From NCBI GenBank assembly GCA_026874595.1, contig CM049317.1, positions 38,524,401 through 38,588,400 of the forward strand: a DNA stretch of 64,000 bases, read 5' to 3'. The DNA is from Sipunculus nudus. Its lineage: Eukaryota > Annelida > Sipuncula > Golfingiida > Sipunculidae. Under the pieces are notes generated by a model. That model did not search any database. It saw nothing but the letters and a program-made list of their open reading frames with translations, and was not told the DNA's origin. Made by a program: the position numbers and the translations under genes. Numbering within the stretch: the stretch's first letter is position 1; each line of letters begins with the position of its first letter. Positions 1 to 11,864 of the stretch are shown here, piece by piece.

Positions 1-1453
1 GACAGTGTGTTCGAGTGTTTATCTGACTGACTGCCTGTCTGATTGCCTGTGTGTGTGTCCGACTGTTATCTGACGGACCTCCTGTCTGATTGCCTGACCG
101 TGTGTCCGAATGTTTATCTGACTGACTGCCTGTCTGATTGCCTGACCGCGTGTCCGAGTGTTTATCTGACGGACCTCCTGTCTGATTGCCTGACCGTGTG
201 TCCGAGTGTTTATCTGACTGACTGCCTTTCTGATTGCCTGACTGTGTGTCCGAGTGTTTATCTGACGGACCTCCTATCTGATTGCCTGACCAGTGTCCGA
301 GTGTTTATCTGACTGACTGCCTGTCTGATTGTCTGAACGTGTGTCCGAGTGTTTATCTGACTGACCTCCTGTCTGATTGCCTGACCGTGTGTCCGAGTGT
401 TTATCTGACTGACTGCCTGACTGATTGCCTGACCGTGTGTCCGAGTGTTTATCTGACTGACTGCCTGTCTGATTGTCTGAACGTGTGTCCGAGTGTTTAT
501 CTGACTGACCTCCTGTCTGATTGCCTGACCGTGTGTCCGAGTGTTTATCTGACTGACCTCCTGTCTGATTGCCTGACCGTGTTTCCGAGTGTTTAACTGA
601 CTGACTGCCTGTCTGATTGCCTGACCGTGTGTCCGAGTGTTTATCTGACTGACTGCCTGTCTGATTGCCTGACCGTGTGTCCGACTGTTTATCTGACGGA
701 CCTCCTGTCTGATTGCCTGACCGTGTGTCCGAGTGTTTATCTGACTGACTGCCTGACTGATTGCCTGACCGTGTGTCCGAGTGTTTATCTGACGGACCTC
801 CTGTCTGATTGCCTGACCGTGTGTCCGAGTGTTTATCTGACTGACTGCCTGACTGATTGTCTGAACGTGTGTCCGAGTGTTTATCTGACGGACCTCCTGT
901 CTTGATTGCCTGACTGTGTGTCCGAATGTTTATCTGACGGACCTCCTATCTGATTGCCTGACCGTGTGTCCGAGTGTTTATCTGACTGACTGCCTGTCTG
1001 ATTGTCTGAACGTGTGTCCGAGTGTTTATCTGACTGACCTCCTGTCTGATTGCCTGACCGTGTGTCCGAGTGTTTATCTGACTGACTGCCTGTCTGATTG
1101 CCTGACCGTGTGTCCGAGTGTTTATCTGACTGACTGCCTGACTGATTGCCTGACCGTGTGTCCGAGTGTTTATCTGACTGACTTCCTGTCTGATTGCCTG
1201 ACCGTGTGTCCGAGTGTTTATCTGACTGATTGCCTGACTGATTGCCTGACCGTGTGTCCGAGTGTTTATCTGACTGACTGCCCGACTGATTGCCTGACCG
1301 TGTGTCCGAGATTTTATCTGACTGACTGCCTGACTGATTGCCTGACCGTGTGTCCGAGTGTTTATCTGACTGACTTCCTGACTGATTGCCTGACCGTGTG
1401 TCCGAGTGTTTATCTGACTGACTGCCTGACTGATTGCCTGACCGTGTGTCCGA
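1..1453. repeat. 48-bp minisatellite array, about 30 copies, open at the window edge
   Basis: The first 1.45 kb is a continuous tandem array with a 48-bp period (core TGATTGCCTGACCGTGTGTC followed by CGAGTGTTTATCTGACTGAC and TGCCTGTC). Units differ mainly at GACTGCCTG versus GACCTCCTG and TGTCTGAT versus GACTGAT. Because 48 is divisible by three, long open frames appear on both strands as 16-residue repeats (plus-strand consensus VCPSVYLTDCLSDCLT), but they are broken by single-base indels near 290, 597 and 903 and have no start or flanking gene context. The array ends where the sequence turns unique at about 1454; its left end is outside the window. I treat it as a satellite, not as a gene. 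Confidence 0.93.
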
Positions 1454-2359
1454 CTGAGATCATGCCAGCTTGCTGATGACATGGCCCTCTCGGAGTGATA
1501 TGTACATTAAAAATCACTGAGCATCCCTCAACGTTAAGAGTGTACATCGTTCCGACCTCATATTAAACAAAAACTTCAGTTTACATATGCAGTCCGCTAT
1601 TATTTTGTGTTACAAATGTCAAGGGAATTCGCTCAGTAATTTTAGTAACTCGTTGTTACGTACACTCTGGTCAAGCAAACGTATTCAAAATTTCATTATA
1701 TTATCATATAACATAATTGGTTATAAAAAAATTTTAATATAGATTTTACATAAAATTATCACAATTGCTAGAGGAAAACAATTTTTCTAAATATTTTTCC
1801 ATTAAAAACATGAGGTTGTATGATTTGTTCAAAAACTATTGGCACATCTATGAGCACTGTCAACTGGACAGTGACGTCACACACTAGGAAATCCCCTGTG
1901 ACTAAAAATTTTAGATCTCAGTAAAAGCACAGTATTTCAGCCACTGTCAGTCCCAAATTTTCACCAGAGAATAAAAACAACATGCATTCCTAGATCTAAG
2001 TTGTTGATAAAATTCAGTCCATGTACTAGTCAATCTAATCCTGGCAAAGTTTAGGATCTGGATTAAATCCTCCACACAACAAACGCACGTGGTGTAGGTA
2101 ATTAACACTCAGACTGAGAATGGTGAGATGTACGCTGGTCCTTCATAGAGATAAGCCCTGTGCTGAGAAAGTAGAGAAATCTGCTAATGAGCTGAACCAT
2201 TAACTGACGGACTTCCCGAGTAATTACATGTGAGAGGACACTCAAAACAACACACCACAAGTCCTTATGCGACCATTTGAGAATATGCGTTTATACAACG
2301 TTCTTGCAGCTTGCCGTGTTCTTGGGAGATATATATATGAGTGGAGCAGAAAATGACAC
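1454..2359. other. AT-rich sequence with no recognised feature
   Basis: I see no coding frame with recognisable content, no tandem structure and no clear transposon end here. Confidence 0.5.
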
Positions 2360-3130
2360 CGAGGTTCTTCGACTTATCCCCTGACCATGCCCATGAATAA
2401 TCGGCGAAGCTCGGTGATAGTTTGCCTATGAATCGGTGATGTTTGTCCAATGTTCGGAGATGCCTTATGGGTGGGGTATAAATATGAACATTGCCAGACT
2501 CGGCCTCATTCTCTCTCTGGAAGCTGCAGGTTGCACATCTCCACCAAAATAGAAAAATATGCACTTGCAGTCATTCTGGAACAATTATAAGAACAGCAGG
2601 AGTTAGAGTTAACTGTTCCTGTTATTTTTGTTTATGCAAATTCTACCAATCAAACAAAGGGCACCGATGTTTCGGTCACCTTTTGCGGACATTCTGTTAC
2701 TTATCACCAAAAGTTCGCCAAACAAACACATATCACCGATGGTTCGCCGAAACTTTGCAGATACTTTGGCGTCTTATCGCAGACACAACGCTTTGAGACA
2801 TAAAACATGTCTGAGATGGTTTGCCGGGGTGATGGGGATTAATTTCCGAAGTTTCTGCAAGGTTCGCTGATATTTCGCCGCTATTTACTTGCGACAAAAC
2901 TTCGCAACCAAATTTCAATGCAAGTATTGACATTTCTGACGATCTGGCGGAGCCTTCGCGAGGCAGTGTACACGCTCGCGTAAGGATGTGATGCGCTACG
3001 TCGAATTTTCGGCGTTTTGTTTGGAAAGGTTTTGCGATAACCGAAATTCCAATCGCAAATACTTCGCCAGTCGTCGCGAGTGTCAGTGGGACTGAGGGAT
3101 AAGCTGCCGACAGACTGTTGTAAGGCCAAA
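2360..3130. other. Block rich in TTCGCC/TTCGCG words, possible transposon subterminal region
   Basis: Short GC-containing words related to TTCGCCGA and its reverse complement recur in both orientations (around 2400, 2660, 2745, 2770, 2865, 2950, 3005 and 3060) in otherwise AT-rich DNA. Such motif clusters are typical of subterminal regions of TIR transposons, and two better-bounded elements in this window show the same design. I could not find matching terminal repeats, so the boundaries are arbitrary. The open frames here have no recognisable protein content. Confidence 0.3.
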
Positions 3131-3324
3131 TATAGGGACAGGGTTTGGCACTGGTCAGTCTATGGCATATGTCTCAGAGGGCAGATCGCTGAACTTCTAT
3201 ATGGATTCTGCATGAACCTGCATTTTCCTATACAGATTTAGTCCATGAGCCCAGAGCTAATTTTTAAGATATTGGTACCACCGAGGGTGGCATAACTTAC
3301 CTATCTCTATACCTATAGATTATA

Positions 3325-4075
3325 TTTTAGTATGATAACTGATCCAGAGTGGTAGCTTAGTCTTAGTTATCCGCTACTGAATGTAATGATCCAGATGAAA
3401 TTTTAACCTTTAAGCTGCATCGCCTTTTCCACAGTATTTAGTTATACTTCATGAATACAAAGGATATCATAACAAATATGGTCCTAGTAGCTGGCTAAGA
3501 CCCAGGGCTTTCTGAGAGTGTGTCAAACGTGGCAGTTATATACATTTATCATTATTAAATCATTATTAAACGTTATTAACTAAATACTGTGGAAAGGTCG
3601 ATGCAGCTCAAAGGTTAAATTTTATATAGGTTAACTCATAGTTCATTCAAGTGTTAGCCTAAAATCAGAATGTCCAAAAATATTAAAAAGAGACAACCAA
3701 GCTGGTACCTAAGATTAAATCACAGAATAAAAGACAATAGCGAAAATGTCATAAGATCCTGCAATCTTTGAATAAATGAATAAAAATATCAAATTTTCAG
3801 GAAAAATTTTAAGGGGTAGGGGTAAATATTAGTATCTGCCACTGATGACAATTGTTAATAACTGCCACATTTGACATACTGTCAGAAAGCCCTGGGTCTT
3901 AGCCATCTGTTGAGACCATATTTGTTATGATATCCTTTGTATTCATGAAGTTATTGAATAAATACTGTGGAAAAGGCGATGCAGCTCAAAGGTTAAATTT
4001 TCATCTGGATCATTACATTCAATAACGGATAACTAAAGACTAAGCTACCACTCAGGATCAGTTATCATACTAAAA
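3325..4075. mobile_element. Foldback element with inverted arms of about 220 bp
   Basis: The segment 3325-3545 reappears as its reverse complement at about 3856-4075. Shared landmarks, given on the left arm, are TTTTAGTATGATAACTGATC, GAATGTAATGATCCAGATGA, CTGCATCGCCTTTTCCACAG and GGCTAAGACCCAGGGCTTTC. The arms differ by scattered substitutions. The spacer of about 310 bp contains a further partial copy in the right-arm orientation (about 3560-3615). No coding content is visible, so this is a non-autonomous foldback or MITE-like element, or an inverted duplication of one. Confidence 0.8.
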
Positions 4076-4322
4076 CATCATCTACAGGCATAGACCTTTA
4101 AGAAAAACCTGCTTAAGTTTTGCCACGCTGGGTTGTACCAATATCTGCTCGGGCAAATGGACTTGGGATTGGAATCTAACACGACAAAGATGTGTTCTTG
4201 GCCATGGGGCATATGTAAGGGTAAAAGTACAAAGACCACACAAAGACAGTGGACTTGTAATGATTACTAAGTATAAAAGCAGTCTTGAGAAGAGTTTACA
4301 CACACTAGATAGAGTCACAAAT

Positions 4323-4711
4323 GGTGTATCAGCTAGGTGTTATGTACTGGCCTAAGGTGTATCGGCTTGGAATTATGTACTGGCCTTAGGTGTATCAGCT
4401 AGGGATTATGTACTGGCCTTAGGTGTATCAGCTAGGGATTATGTACTGGCCCTAGGTGTATCAGCTGGAAATTATGTACTGGCCTTAGGTGTATCAGCTA
4501 GGGATTATGTACTGGCCCTAGGTGTATCAGCTCGGGATTATGTACTGGCCTTAGGTGTATCAGCTAGGGATTATGTACTGGCCCTAGGTGTATCAGCTGG
4601 GGATTATGTACTTGCCTAAGGTGTATCAGCTGTGGATTATGTACAGGCCTTAGGTGTATCAGCTAGGGATTATGTACTGGCCTTAAGTGTATCAGCTAGG
4701 GATTATGTACA
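4323..4711. repeat. 33-bp minisatellite, about 12 copies
   Basis: Head-to-tail units of GGTGTATCAGCTAGGGATTA followed by TGTACTGGCCTTA have a period of 33 bp. Units vary at CTTA/CCTA and CTAGGG/CTGGGG/CTCGGG. The period is divisible by three, so a short open frame with an 11-residue repeat (consensus VSARDYVLALG) runs through the distal copies, but nothing suggests it is expressed. Confidence 0.93.
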
Positions 4712-4840
4712 CACGTTGGACTTTCACACAACAACTTTGATACTTTGGTACCTGTGGGACTGCAGGAAAGTGTTGATAGCTTTCAGCTCAAACTCCTGTC
4801 CATATCTAAAAGCAGGAGGTAACAGAGCTATATTCGATAA

Positions 4841-6458
4841 GCCGAGGCTGTTTGACCACCGTCTGTTAAAAGCTTTATCTGAGAGCCGAGGCTGTTTGAC
4901 AACCGTCTGTTAAAAGCTTTATCTGACAGCCGAGGCTGTTTGACCACGGTCTATTATAAGCTTTATCGGAGAGCCTAGGCTGTTTGACCACCGTCTGTTA
5001 AAATCTTTATCGGAGAGCCGAGGCTGTTTGACCACCGTCTGTTAAAAGCTTTATCTGACAGCCGAGGCTGTATGACAACCGTCTGTTAAAAGCTTTATCT
5101 GACAGCCGAGGTTGTTTGACCACGGTCTATTTTAAGCTTTATCTGAAAGCCGAGGCTGTTTGACAACCGTCTGTTAAAAGCTTTATCTGACAGCCGTAGC
5201 TGTTTGACCACGGTCTATTATAAGCTTTATCTGAGAGCCGAGGCTGTTTGACCACCGTCTGTTAAAAGATTTATCTGACAGCAGAGGCTGTTTGACCACG
5301 GTCTATTATAAGCTTTATCTGAGAGCCGAGGCTGTTTGACCACCGTCTGTTTAAAGCTTTATCTGACAGCCGAGGCTATTTGACTACGGTCTATTATAAG
5401 CTTTATCTGAGAGCCGAGGCTGTTTGACCACCGTCTGTTAAAAGCTTTATCGGAGAGCCTAGGCTGTTTGACCACCGTCTGTTAAAAGCTTTATCTGACA
5501 GCCGAGGCTGTTTGACAACCGTCTGTTAAAAGCTTTATCTGACAGCCGAGGCTGTTTGACCACGGTCTATTATAAGCTTTATCTGAAAGCCGAGGCTGTT
5601 TGACAACCGTCTGTTAAAAGCTTTATCTGACAGCAGAGACTGTTTGACCACGGTCTATTATAAGCTTTATCTGAGAGCCGAGGCTGTTTGACCACCGTCT
5701 GTTAAAAGCGTTATCTGACAGCAGAGGCTGTTTGACCACGGTCTATTATAAGCTTTATCTGAGAGCCGAGGCTGTTTGACCACCGTCAGTTTAAAGCTTT
5801 ATCGGAGAGCCGAGGCTGTTTGACCACCGTCTGTTAAAAGCTTTATCTGACAGCGAGGCTATTTGACAACCGTCTGTCAAAAGCTTTATCGTCGAGCCGA
5901 GGCTGTTTGACCACCGTCTGTTAAAAGCTTTATCGGAGAGCCGAGGCTGTTTGACCACCGTCTGTTAAAAGCTTTATCTGACAGCAGAGGCTGTTTGACC
6001 ACGGTTTATTATAAGCTTTGTCTGAGAGCCGAGGCTGTTTGACCACCGTCTGTTAAAAGCTTTATCTGAGAGCCTAGGCTGTTTGACCACCGTCTGTTAA
6101 AAGCTTTATCTGACAGCCGAGGCTGTATGACAACCATCTGTTAAAAGCTTTATCTGACAGCCGAGGCTGTTTGACCACGGTCTATTATAAGCTTTATCTG
6201 AGAGCCGAGGCTGTTTGACCACCTTCTGTTAATGGCGTTATCTGAGAGCCGAGGCTGTTTGACCACCGTCTGTTAAAAGCTTTATCTGACAGCCGAGGCT
6301 GTTTGACCACCGTCTGTTAAAAGCTTTATCTGACAGCCGAGGCTGTTTGACCACCGTCTGTTAAAAGCTTTCTCGGAGAGCCGAAGCTGTTTGACCACCG
6401 TCTGTTTATGGCGTTATCTGAGAGCCGAGGCTGTTTAATTGACCCCTATCAGTTAAAA
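4841..6458. repeat. 44-bp satellite array with variant subfamilies, about 37 copies
   Basis: Units of GCCGAGGCTGTTTGACCACC followed by GTCTGTTAAAAGCTTTATCT and GACA repeat every 44 bp. Two main variants are interleaved: one with ACCGTCTGTTAAAAG and one with ACGGTCTATTATAAG. They often alternate, which suggests a higher-order repeat and turnover by unequal exchange of multi-unit blocks. The last copies (after about 6360) are degenerate, with TTTATGGCGTTATC variants. No coding content. Confidence 0.95.
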
Positions 6459-6557
6459 GCTTTATCTGATGCATTTTAGAGGATGTCTATAAACTAATTC
6501 TGATGTTTGTTCTGTATGCTCTAGTTTCACATTTAATTTTTTAATATAGTCCACATA

Positions 6558-6952
6558 TACTGTGGTTGGCTTTATTTTCGCGAGGCTGAAATTTCGAACG
6601 TTTCGTAAGGGTTTCATTTTCGCGATTGGACCATAACCTGTAAAATCTAAGTATAGATTGCAGGATCTGTATTCAGTTAAAGTTTAGAAAACTATTCTAC
6701 AATACCTAACTAATTTCTGGTTCAGTATTTAAATTAGAACTTGTATCACTGTCGATCTGTATCAAAGTCTGTGTGTACGGCTAATGCATGGGCCAGATTC
6801 ATAACCAGGCACAAATTAGTCGTGATGAGGATGTTTTCATAGGTCATCTTAGTTGAAGGGGCATCTTTTTCCTGAGGGCTTCACATTCGTGAGTATTTCA
6901 CATCCCCGAATACCGCGAAATTATAACCCTCGCGAATAAAAATACAACCACA

Positions 6953-6955
<3 letters not shown>
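6558..6955. mobile_element. MITE with TACTGTGGTTG termini
   Basis: The left end reads TACTGTGGTTGGCTTTATTT followed by TCGCGAGG. The reverse complement of the right end reads TACTGTGGTTGTATTTTTAT followed by TCGCGAGG. The 398-bp element has no coding capacity. It is flanked by CATA on both sides; if the terminal TA is read as target duplication it would fit a Tc1/mariner-type TA insertion. CpG-containing TTCGCG words lie near both ends. Confidence 0.75.

Positions 6956-6956
<1 letters not shown>

Positions 6957-6996
<40 letters not shown>
6957..6996. repeat. (AT)n microsatellite
   Basis: Uninterrupted AT dinucleotides directly adjoin the right end of the preceding MITE. Confidence 0.95.
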
Positions 6997-7000
<4 letters not shown>

Positions 7001-7143
7001 AATATTATTAATAATAGCATTACACACTCTTTAAAACATGACGGGCATCACTTTCTCTAGGTCAATTTGTCAATACTTATCTTAACAGTTCTTCAGTTTT
7101 ATACACGAAAAGAAATTAGTAATGCAAAGGTAATTCTTCATGA

Positions 7144-7320
7144 AAGGCCTATGTTGATGACATATTAGCAGACCTGTATGAGTTATATCATGTTGGTGTA
7201 GAGATGAACTTTGCCGCTAGATGTCTCACTCGGGTTCCTAAATGGGCACCCAATGAAACATATAATATTGCCATAGTTGAAAAGCTAAGTTTGTTGGAGG
7301 ACTGGTTTATTAGATCTTGA
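7144..7320 (+). other. Unidentified open stretch, possible degraded retroelement coding sequence
   Basis: A 58-codon stretch open from just after a stop at 7141 to the TGA at 7318-7320 reads as a plausible acidic/hydrophobic protein segment (it contains MNFAARCLTRVPKWAP). A second hydrophilic stretch follows in another frame at about 7440-7560. I do not recognise a family. It may be a remnant of a retroelement gag or simply chance. No start codon or splice context supports a host gene. Confidence 0.15.
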
Positions 7321-7329
7321 GTGTGTAGG

Positions 7330-9230
7330 CTGAATGAATAAAGCTGAGATTAAATTATATGCAAGTGCAACTGAAGTAGTGGAGCTTCAAAACCTATGTC
7401 CAAAATATTATTCCTATTTCTAAACCTTCAGACAATCAGGCACACAAAACAGAATCTCCGAAAAACCAAGGAACTAATAATGTTAAGCAAGCTTCCGCAA
7501 TACAGTCTGGTTTAAGCATTCCAGTACCTGAGGATAATGTTGATGATTGTTTATGAAACCTCGTGAACAAAGCCTTCGAAAAGAGAGGCAACAATTTAAA
7601 GCCTAATTTACATGTAGACATTTACTCATGTAACTATATTAGCATATCGAGTAAATATACGCCTGTGAGTAAAATTTAACCTGAAGTATATCTATATTGT
7701 GTTCACATATCATTAATGTTCAGGTGTGCAAATTGTCTTTAAAACATGAACACTTTTAGAGTTAAACAAGGGCCTAAGGACCAAAGCTGACGTGTGAATA
7801 TTTCCCTTTATGAAGACACTATAGCTATTGAAAAAAAAAAGAATTATTCTATTCCATGGTTTACGGACGGTTTCGGATAGGGCATGCCGGAATTGGATAA
7901 TCCACACAGGGACGTTTCAGACAGGTCTTTTTGCATGTAAAGGTTATTAGTTTTGAACTGAATGAAAATGGTTCCAAATCGAGGCTGATGAAATCCATCA
8001 ATATGTCTGCGAAAATTATGACAAAACTGGGTAGACAGTTTTCTTGATGATGAAAGGGGCATATGTTATGAAATAGCCTTCCCTTTCATATTTTTTATTA
8101 TACTTTTAGAAAAATGATATAATATACCACATTGCTAAAAATTTCCAACCGGTCCTTAGCACATAAAGATGCACATAAAACTGGAGGTGACGCCACTAAA
8201 GTGACGGGGCTCACACCTGGTCAAACATAAACATTTATAGCCATTATTTAGAAAAGGTATCAACAGATAGACTGCGGAGGGAAGGATGGACCCCGATATC
8301 GCTGTATATCTCACAGGTCAATAGAACATCATTGTGTCTTCAACATTATGAAGTATTTATTCAAACATAGATAACAGGGACCAGGAGTTGACCTCCGAGA
8401 TAAAGGTACCTGGTTCATTAACCATCAGTGCCTCAAAGACAAAATTACCAAACTTTGTCTCCCCTCTACATCATCTCAGAACTGTCCCCCGAGTCTTTTA
8501 ATATTGTTTCTGTTTTCCTTAATGTTACGTGAACTGTTATCTGGGATCACCTGGTACATATACTGTAACATAAGGGTATTCCCTACAACGTGGCGTATGA
8601 AACCTTTATGATTTCTCGTAACTGATTGATTTCTTTATATATTAGAAAATATTGGTGTTATGTATTTACCTTAATATTGATTTTTCGCAACCAATTATGG
8701 CTCAAAACATTAAATTTTCAACATATTCAGTTGTAAGCATATGCACTAAAATGCTAAAACGGGTCCGATATTTAACAGGAAGACGTTTGTAGGTGAACAT
8801 TTGAAAAAATAATTCTTGCACATTTCTAATCATTATTTTGAAAGTAAGTACCCTAAATAAAAATATGTAAATATGTCTTAGGGATTCACAATATTTTATT
8901 ATGATGCATATTTAAAGCCATTCTTAAACTGCACATTTAAGTTGGAATAAATGATTATTAGTAGAATAACTGAAATCTATTAAATATTTTTTTTTAATCT
9001 AGATCAAATCAACCGTTATTAGAAAACCCAAAGATTTCATATAATGACATGTAGATTGCATTTTTAACTCTATAAGCAATATGTTTAGTTTTTATTTTGA
9101 CCACTAAATATGAATTCCGATCTTGACCAGGAAGAGCGACGGAATTTGCTGGTTTAAATTAATGAATATGTAATCATAAGCCAATATGTAACATAAAAAG
9201 GTCAGTTTGCCTATATATGCAAAAAGGAAA
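7330..9230. other. AT-rich sequence without a recognisable gene
   Basis: Small open frames occur on both strands (for example 7436-7621 minus and 7844-8062 minus), but none has recognisable content. I see no tandem repeats or clear element ends in this stretch. Confidence 0.4.
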
Positions 9231-9235
9231 TCTGT

Positions 9236-10495
9236 TCACATGACACAATTTACTATATAAGTAAAGTTACTTGCATGCAAATATACTTTTGCATCACCTC
9301 CTGAGGTCGTGCAAATATACTTTTACACATGTCAGTTTACTCAGGAGTATTTATACTCACATATGCAAATCTGTTCACATGACGCATTATATGATGGATC
9401 TTAAACTTTTTAACAAATCGGCCTCAGGTGGTTAAGATTGGTAACATTATTTCCGAAGAATTGGTCTTAAACACTGGAGCACCCAAAGGTTGTGTGCTTT
9501 CACCAAAATTGTACTCTCTACTCACCTATGACTGTGTCTCTACTTCTGATGATTTCCTCATTGTAAAATTTGCAGATGACACAACCGTTTCTGGGCTCAT
9601 CCGGGGAAATAACGAAAGTGTTTACCGCAATGAAATTAAAACTTTAACTTCGAGGTGCTCTGAAAATAATCTGGAGTTAAATGTAAAGAAAACCAAGGAG
9701 ATGATAATTGATTTTAGACGGAAGAAAACTGAAATATTACCATTAGTAATTGAAGGCTCCGAGGTTGAAATCGTTGAATTTTTTAAATTTTTAGGAATTT
9801 TTATTTCTTCTGATTTGAAAAGGGCCGAAAATGTGAATTACTGCGTAAAGAAGGCACAACAACGTTTATTCTTTCTAAGGAACCTAAAAGATTTCGGGCT
9901 CAGTCAACCGATTTTATTAAAGTTTTATCGGGCGGTAATTCAGGGAGTCCTGACGTTGTCAGTCACTGTATGGGGAGGCAGTATCACGGTCGAGGAACGG
10001 AACCGTCTTTCGAGGGTAGTTAGAACAGCTGAGAAGATCATTGGGGTTCCTTTACCCACAGTTGACTCCTTATTTCAAACACGATTGTTGAAGAAAGCAA
10101 ACGACATTATAGAAGACTATATTCATCCGGCGCACTATTTGTTTAAAAAAATGAAATTGGGGGTTCGCTATAGGTTGCTATCAGGCAATTCCAAAAGAAC
10201 TCAAACCAGCACCTTTGCGTCAGCCGTTCGGGAATTAAATATATCACTTGCAGCACAATAATCTAGTCAAACATTCTTAGTCATACGTCTTTTTTCTATA
10301 CACAATTTTATTTTATTATTTCTTGTTTCATGTGTTTGTTTTAGCAAGCCAGTCAAGCCAAATACTTTTGTATGTGATGATCTTATTACATATATATAGC
10401 AATAAACTATATCTTATCTTACCTTATCTTATATACTTACATAAGTATATTTACTTATATGTGTATATATACTCACAGGAGTAAATTTGTGCATG
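9236..10495. mobile_element. MITE-like element split by an inserted LINE fragment
   Basis: The left end TTCACATGACACAATTTACT at about 9236 matches the reverse complement of the right end (TTCACATGCACAAATTTACT) at about 10495 at most positions. The flanking interior on both sides is rich in the related words ACTTTT, TACTCA and GTATATAT. A direct subcopy, TTCACATGACGCATTA, sits at about 9374. The LINE sequence at about 9420-10435 lies between these arms and was probably inserted into a small element. The ends are imperfect, so boundaries are approximate. Confidence 0.45.
9428..10261 (+). pseudogene. 5'-truncated LINE ORF2, C-terminal half of reverse transcriptase (L2/Rex1-like)
   Basis: The 277-codon open frame encodes the distal part of a non-LTR retrotransposon reverse transcriptase. 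It contains the GAPKGCVLSP block near residues 17-26, the catalytic FADD block at residues 48-51 and LNVKKTKEMIIDFRR near residues 84-98. After that come thumb-like blocks typical of L2/Rex1-type elements, including LRNLKDFGL and a WGGSIT motif. The endonuclease and the proximal RT motifs are missing, so the copy is 5' truncated, as expected after incomplete target-primed reverse transcription. The 3' untranslated region runs to about 10435 and ends in TATCTTATCTTACCTTATCT, the same tail as the related fragment at 31.6-32.75 kb. The remaining frame is unbroken, which suggests a fairly recent insertion. The ATG at 9428 is only the first methionine of the fragment, not a true start. Confidence 0.85.
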
Positions 10496-11340
10496 TGAAT
10501 GGGGCTTAAGATGGTCCAGGTGAGTCAAAATGACTCTAAAAGCAGTCAGAGATGCAGCTCTACCAAACAGAGATGTATTTGTATACAGAGTACATGAGGA
10601 TACCCTGGTTTCAATTGTACAGCAACTCCTATATGGATTCTAATATAAATTAATCTGAGGCTGAGCAGGTTTCCATGAAAATGTCAAATTTATATCATTT
10701 AAATGTTCTGTGCCACTATATGAATTTGAGAAGGCGATGGATGGTTCTATATGGCCTACAGGTATCATGGTACGTAAATAATTCTATAATAAACCAAACG
10801 CGTCTGAGACACAAAATGAAGGGTCATAGTGTACATATTAACTAACGACATATGACTGTAAGCATTTCAGTGATCAGAAATGTAAAAATATTAACAGTAT
10901 CTTTGAGAGGTCTGTATCTCTTCCCTTGCAGGAACATTGTTTATTTAAAAGTCAGTTCAGCCAGTCAATAAAATGGATGCCATATCTCTAAATATAAATT
11001 ATACATGCAATCTTTTTATGTCTAGTGTATATATGTCATGTGAGAAAAGACGACAAGGGTTGAGTTTAAAGTATTTTGATGATGTACTTGAAGGAATATC
11101 ATGCTTTATTGAAGTTTTTTTTAGGACATCTCAGTTTTAATTTGTCTCCCAAATGAGGTATCATAATTGATGTCTTTTTTTATTTAACATAGACAGACGT
11201 TTTCACCATAGTGTTCCATATACAGCGTTATTTTTCTAATGTAAAATGCAGCTTACAGTATAAACAGACAATTATAACCAACCCGAAATTAAACATAACT
11301 GCTTCTATACATGCACTTATTTATGAAACGCTACACACCA
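10436..11340. other. Non-coding AT-rich stretch
   Basis: Apart from the right arm of the MITE-like element at 10440-10495, I see no gene or repeat here. Confidence 0.4.
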
Positions 11341-11357
11341 ATCATGCATTTAAATGT

Positions 11358-11466
11358 AGACATATATACACATATATACACATATAGACACATACATATA
11401 CATATACATGCACACATACATATATATATACACATATTTATATACATATACATACACATACATATT
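11358..11466. repeat. ACATATAT-type microsatellite
   Basis: Irregular CA/TA dinucleotide and TACA tetranucleotide runs give spurious open frames on both strands. Confidence 0.85.
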
Positions 11467-11864
11467 ATTGTTAACAAGAAAAAAATCAAATCAAACTTGT
11501 AATATTTCATTTTTATCCTCATCATTCGAAAAAACTTGCATTTGTTTCCATATTTTATTATGTTGAGCCAGTTTTCTTCTCACTCGGCAACCTTTCTATC
11601 AATTTCTCCGTGGAGATAACTTTGTTTTTAAGGGAAATAAAGATATTTTCTTTTGCTTTTGTACGATGTTGAAATAAAATCGTTTTAAAAATTAGTATCA
11701 AATGATTTAAAAGTACATTTTCTGGAAGATCCCATGTATAATATTACCATAGTCCAAATTCGGTATCTCTGTTTCCTTTTCTTGCTCAATATTTAAGCTG
11801 ATTGTACAGGCATTTTGTATACCTACACTAATAAAAGAGAAGACATAATGATTCTGTGTATATT

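Noticed and set aside
43-1476. Long open frames with 16-residue repeats
   Set aside because: They follow from a 48-bp period divisible by three, occur on both strands and are broken by indels. No start context or flanking gene.
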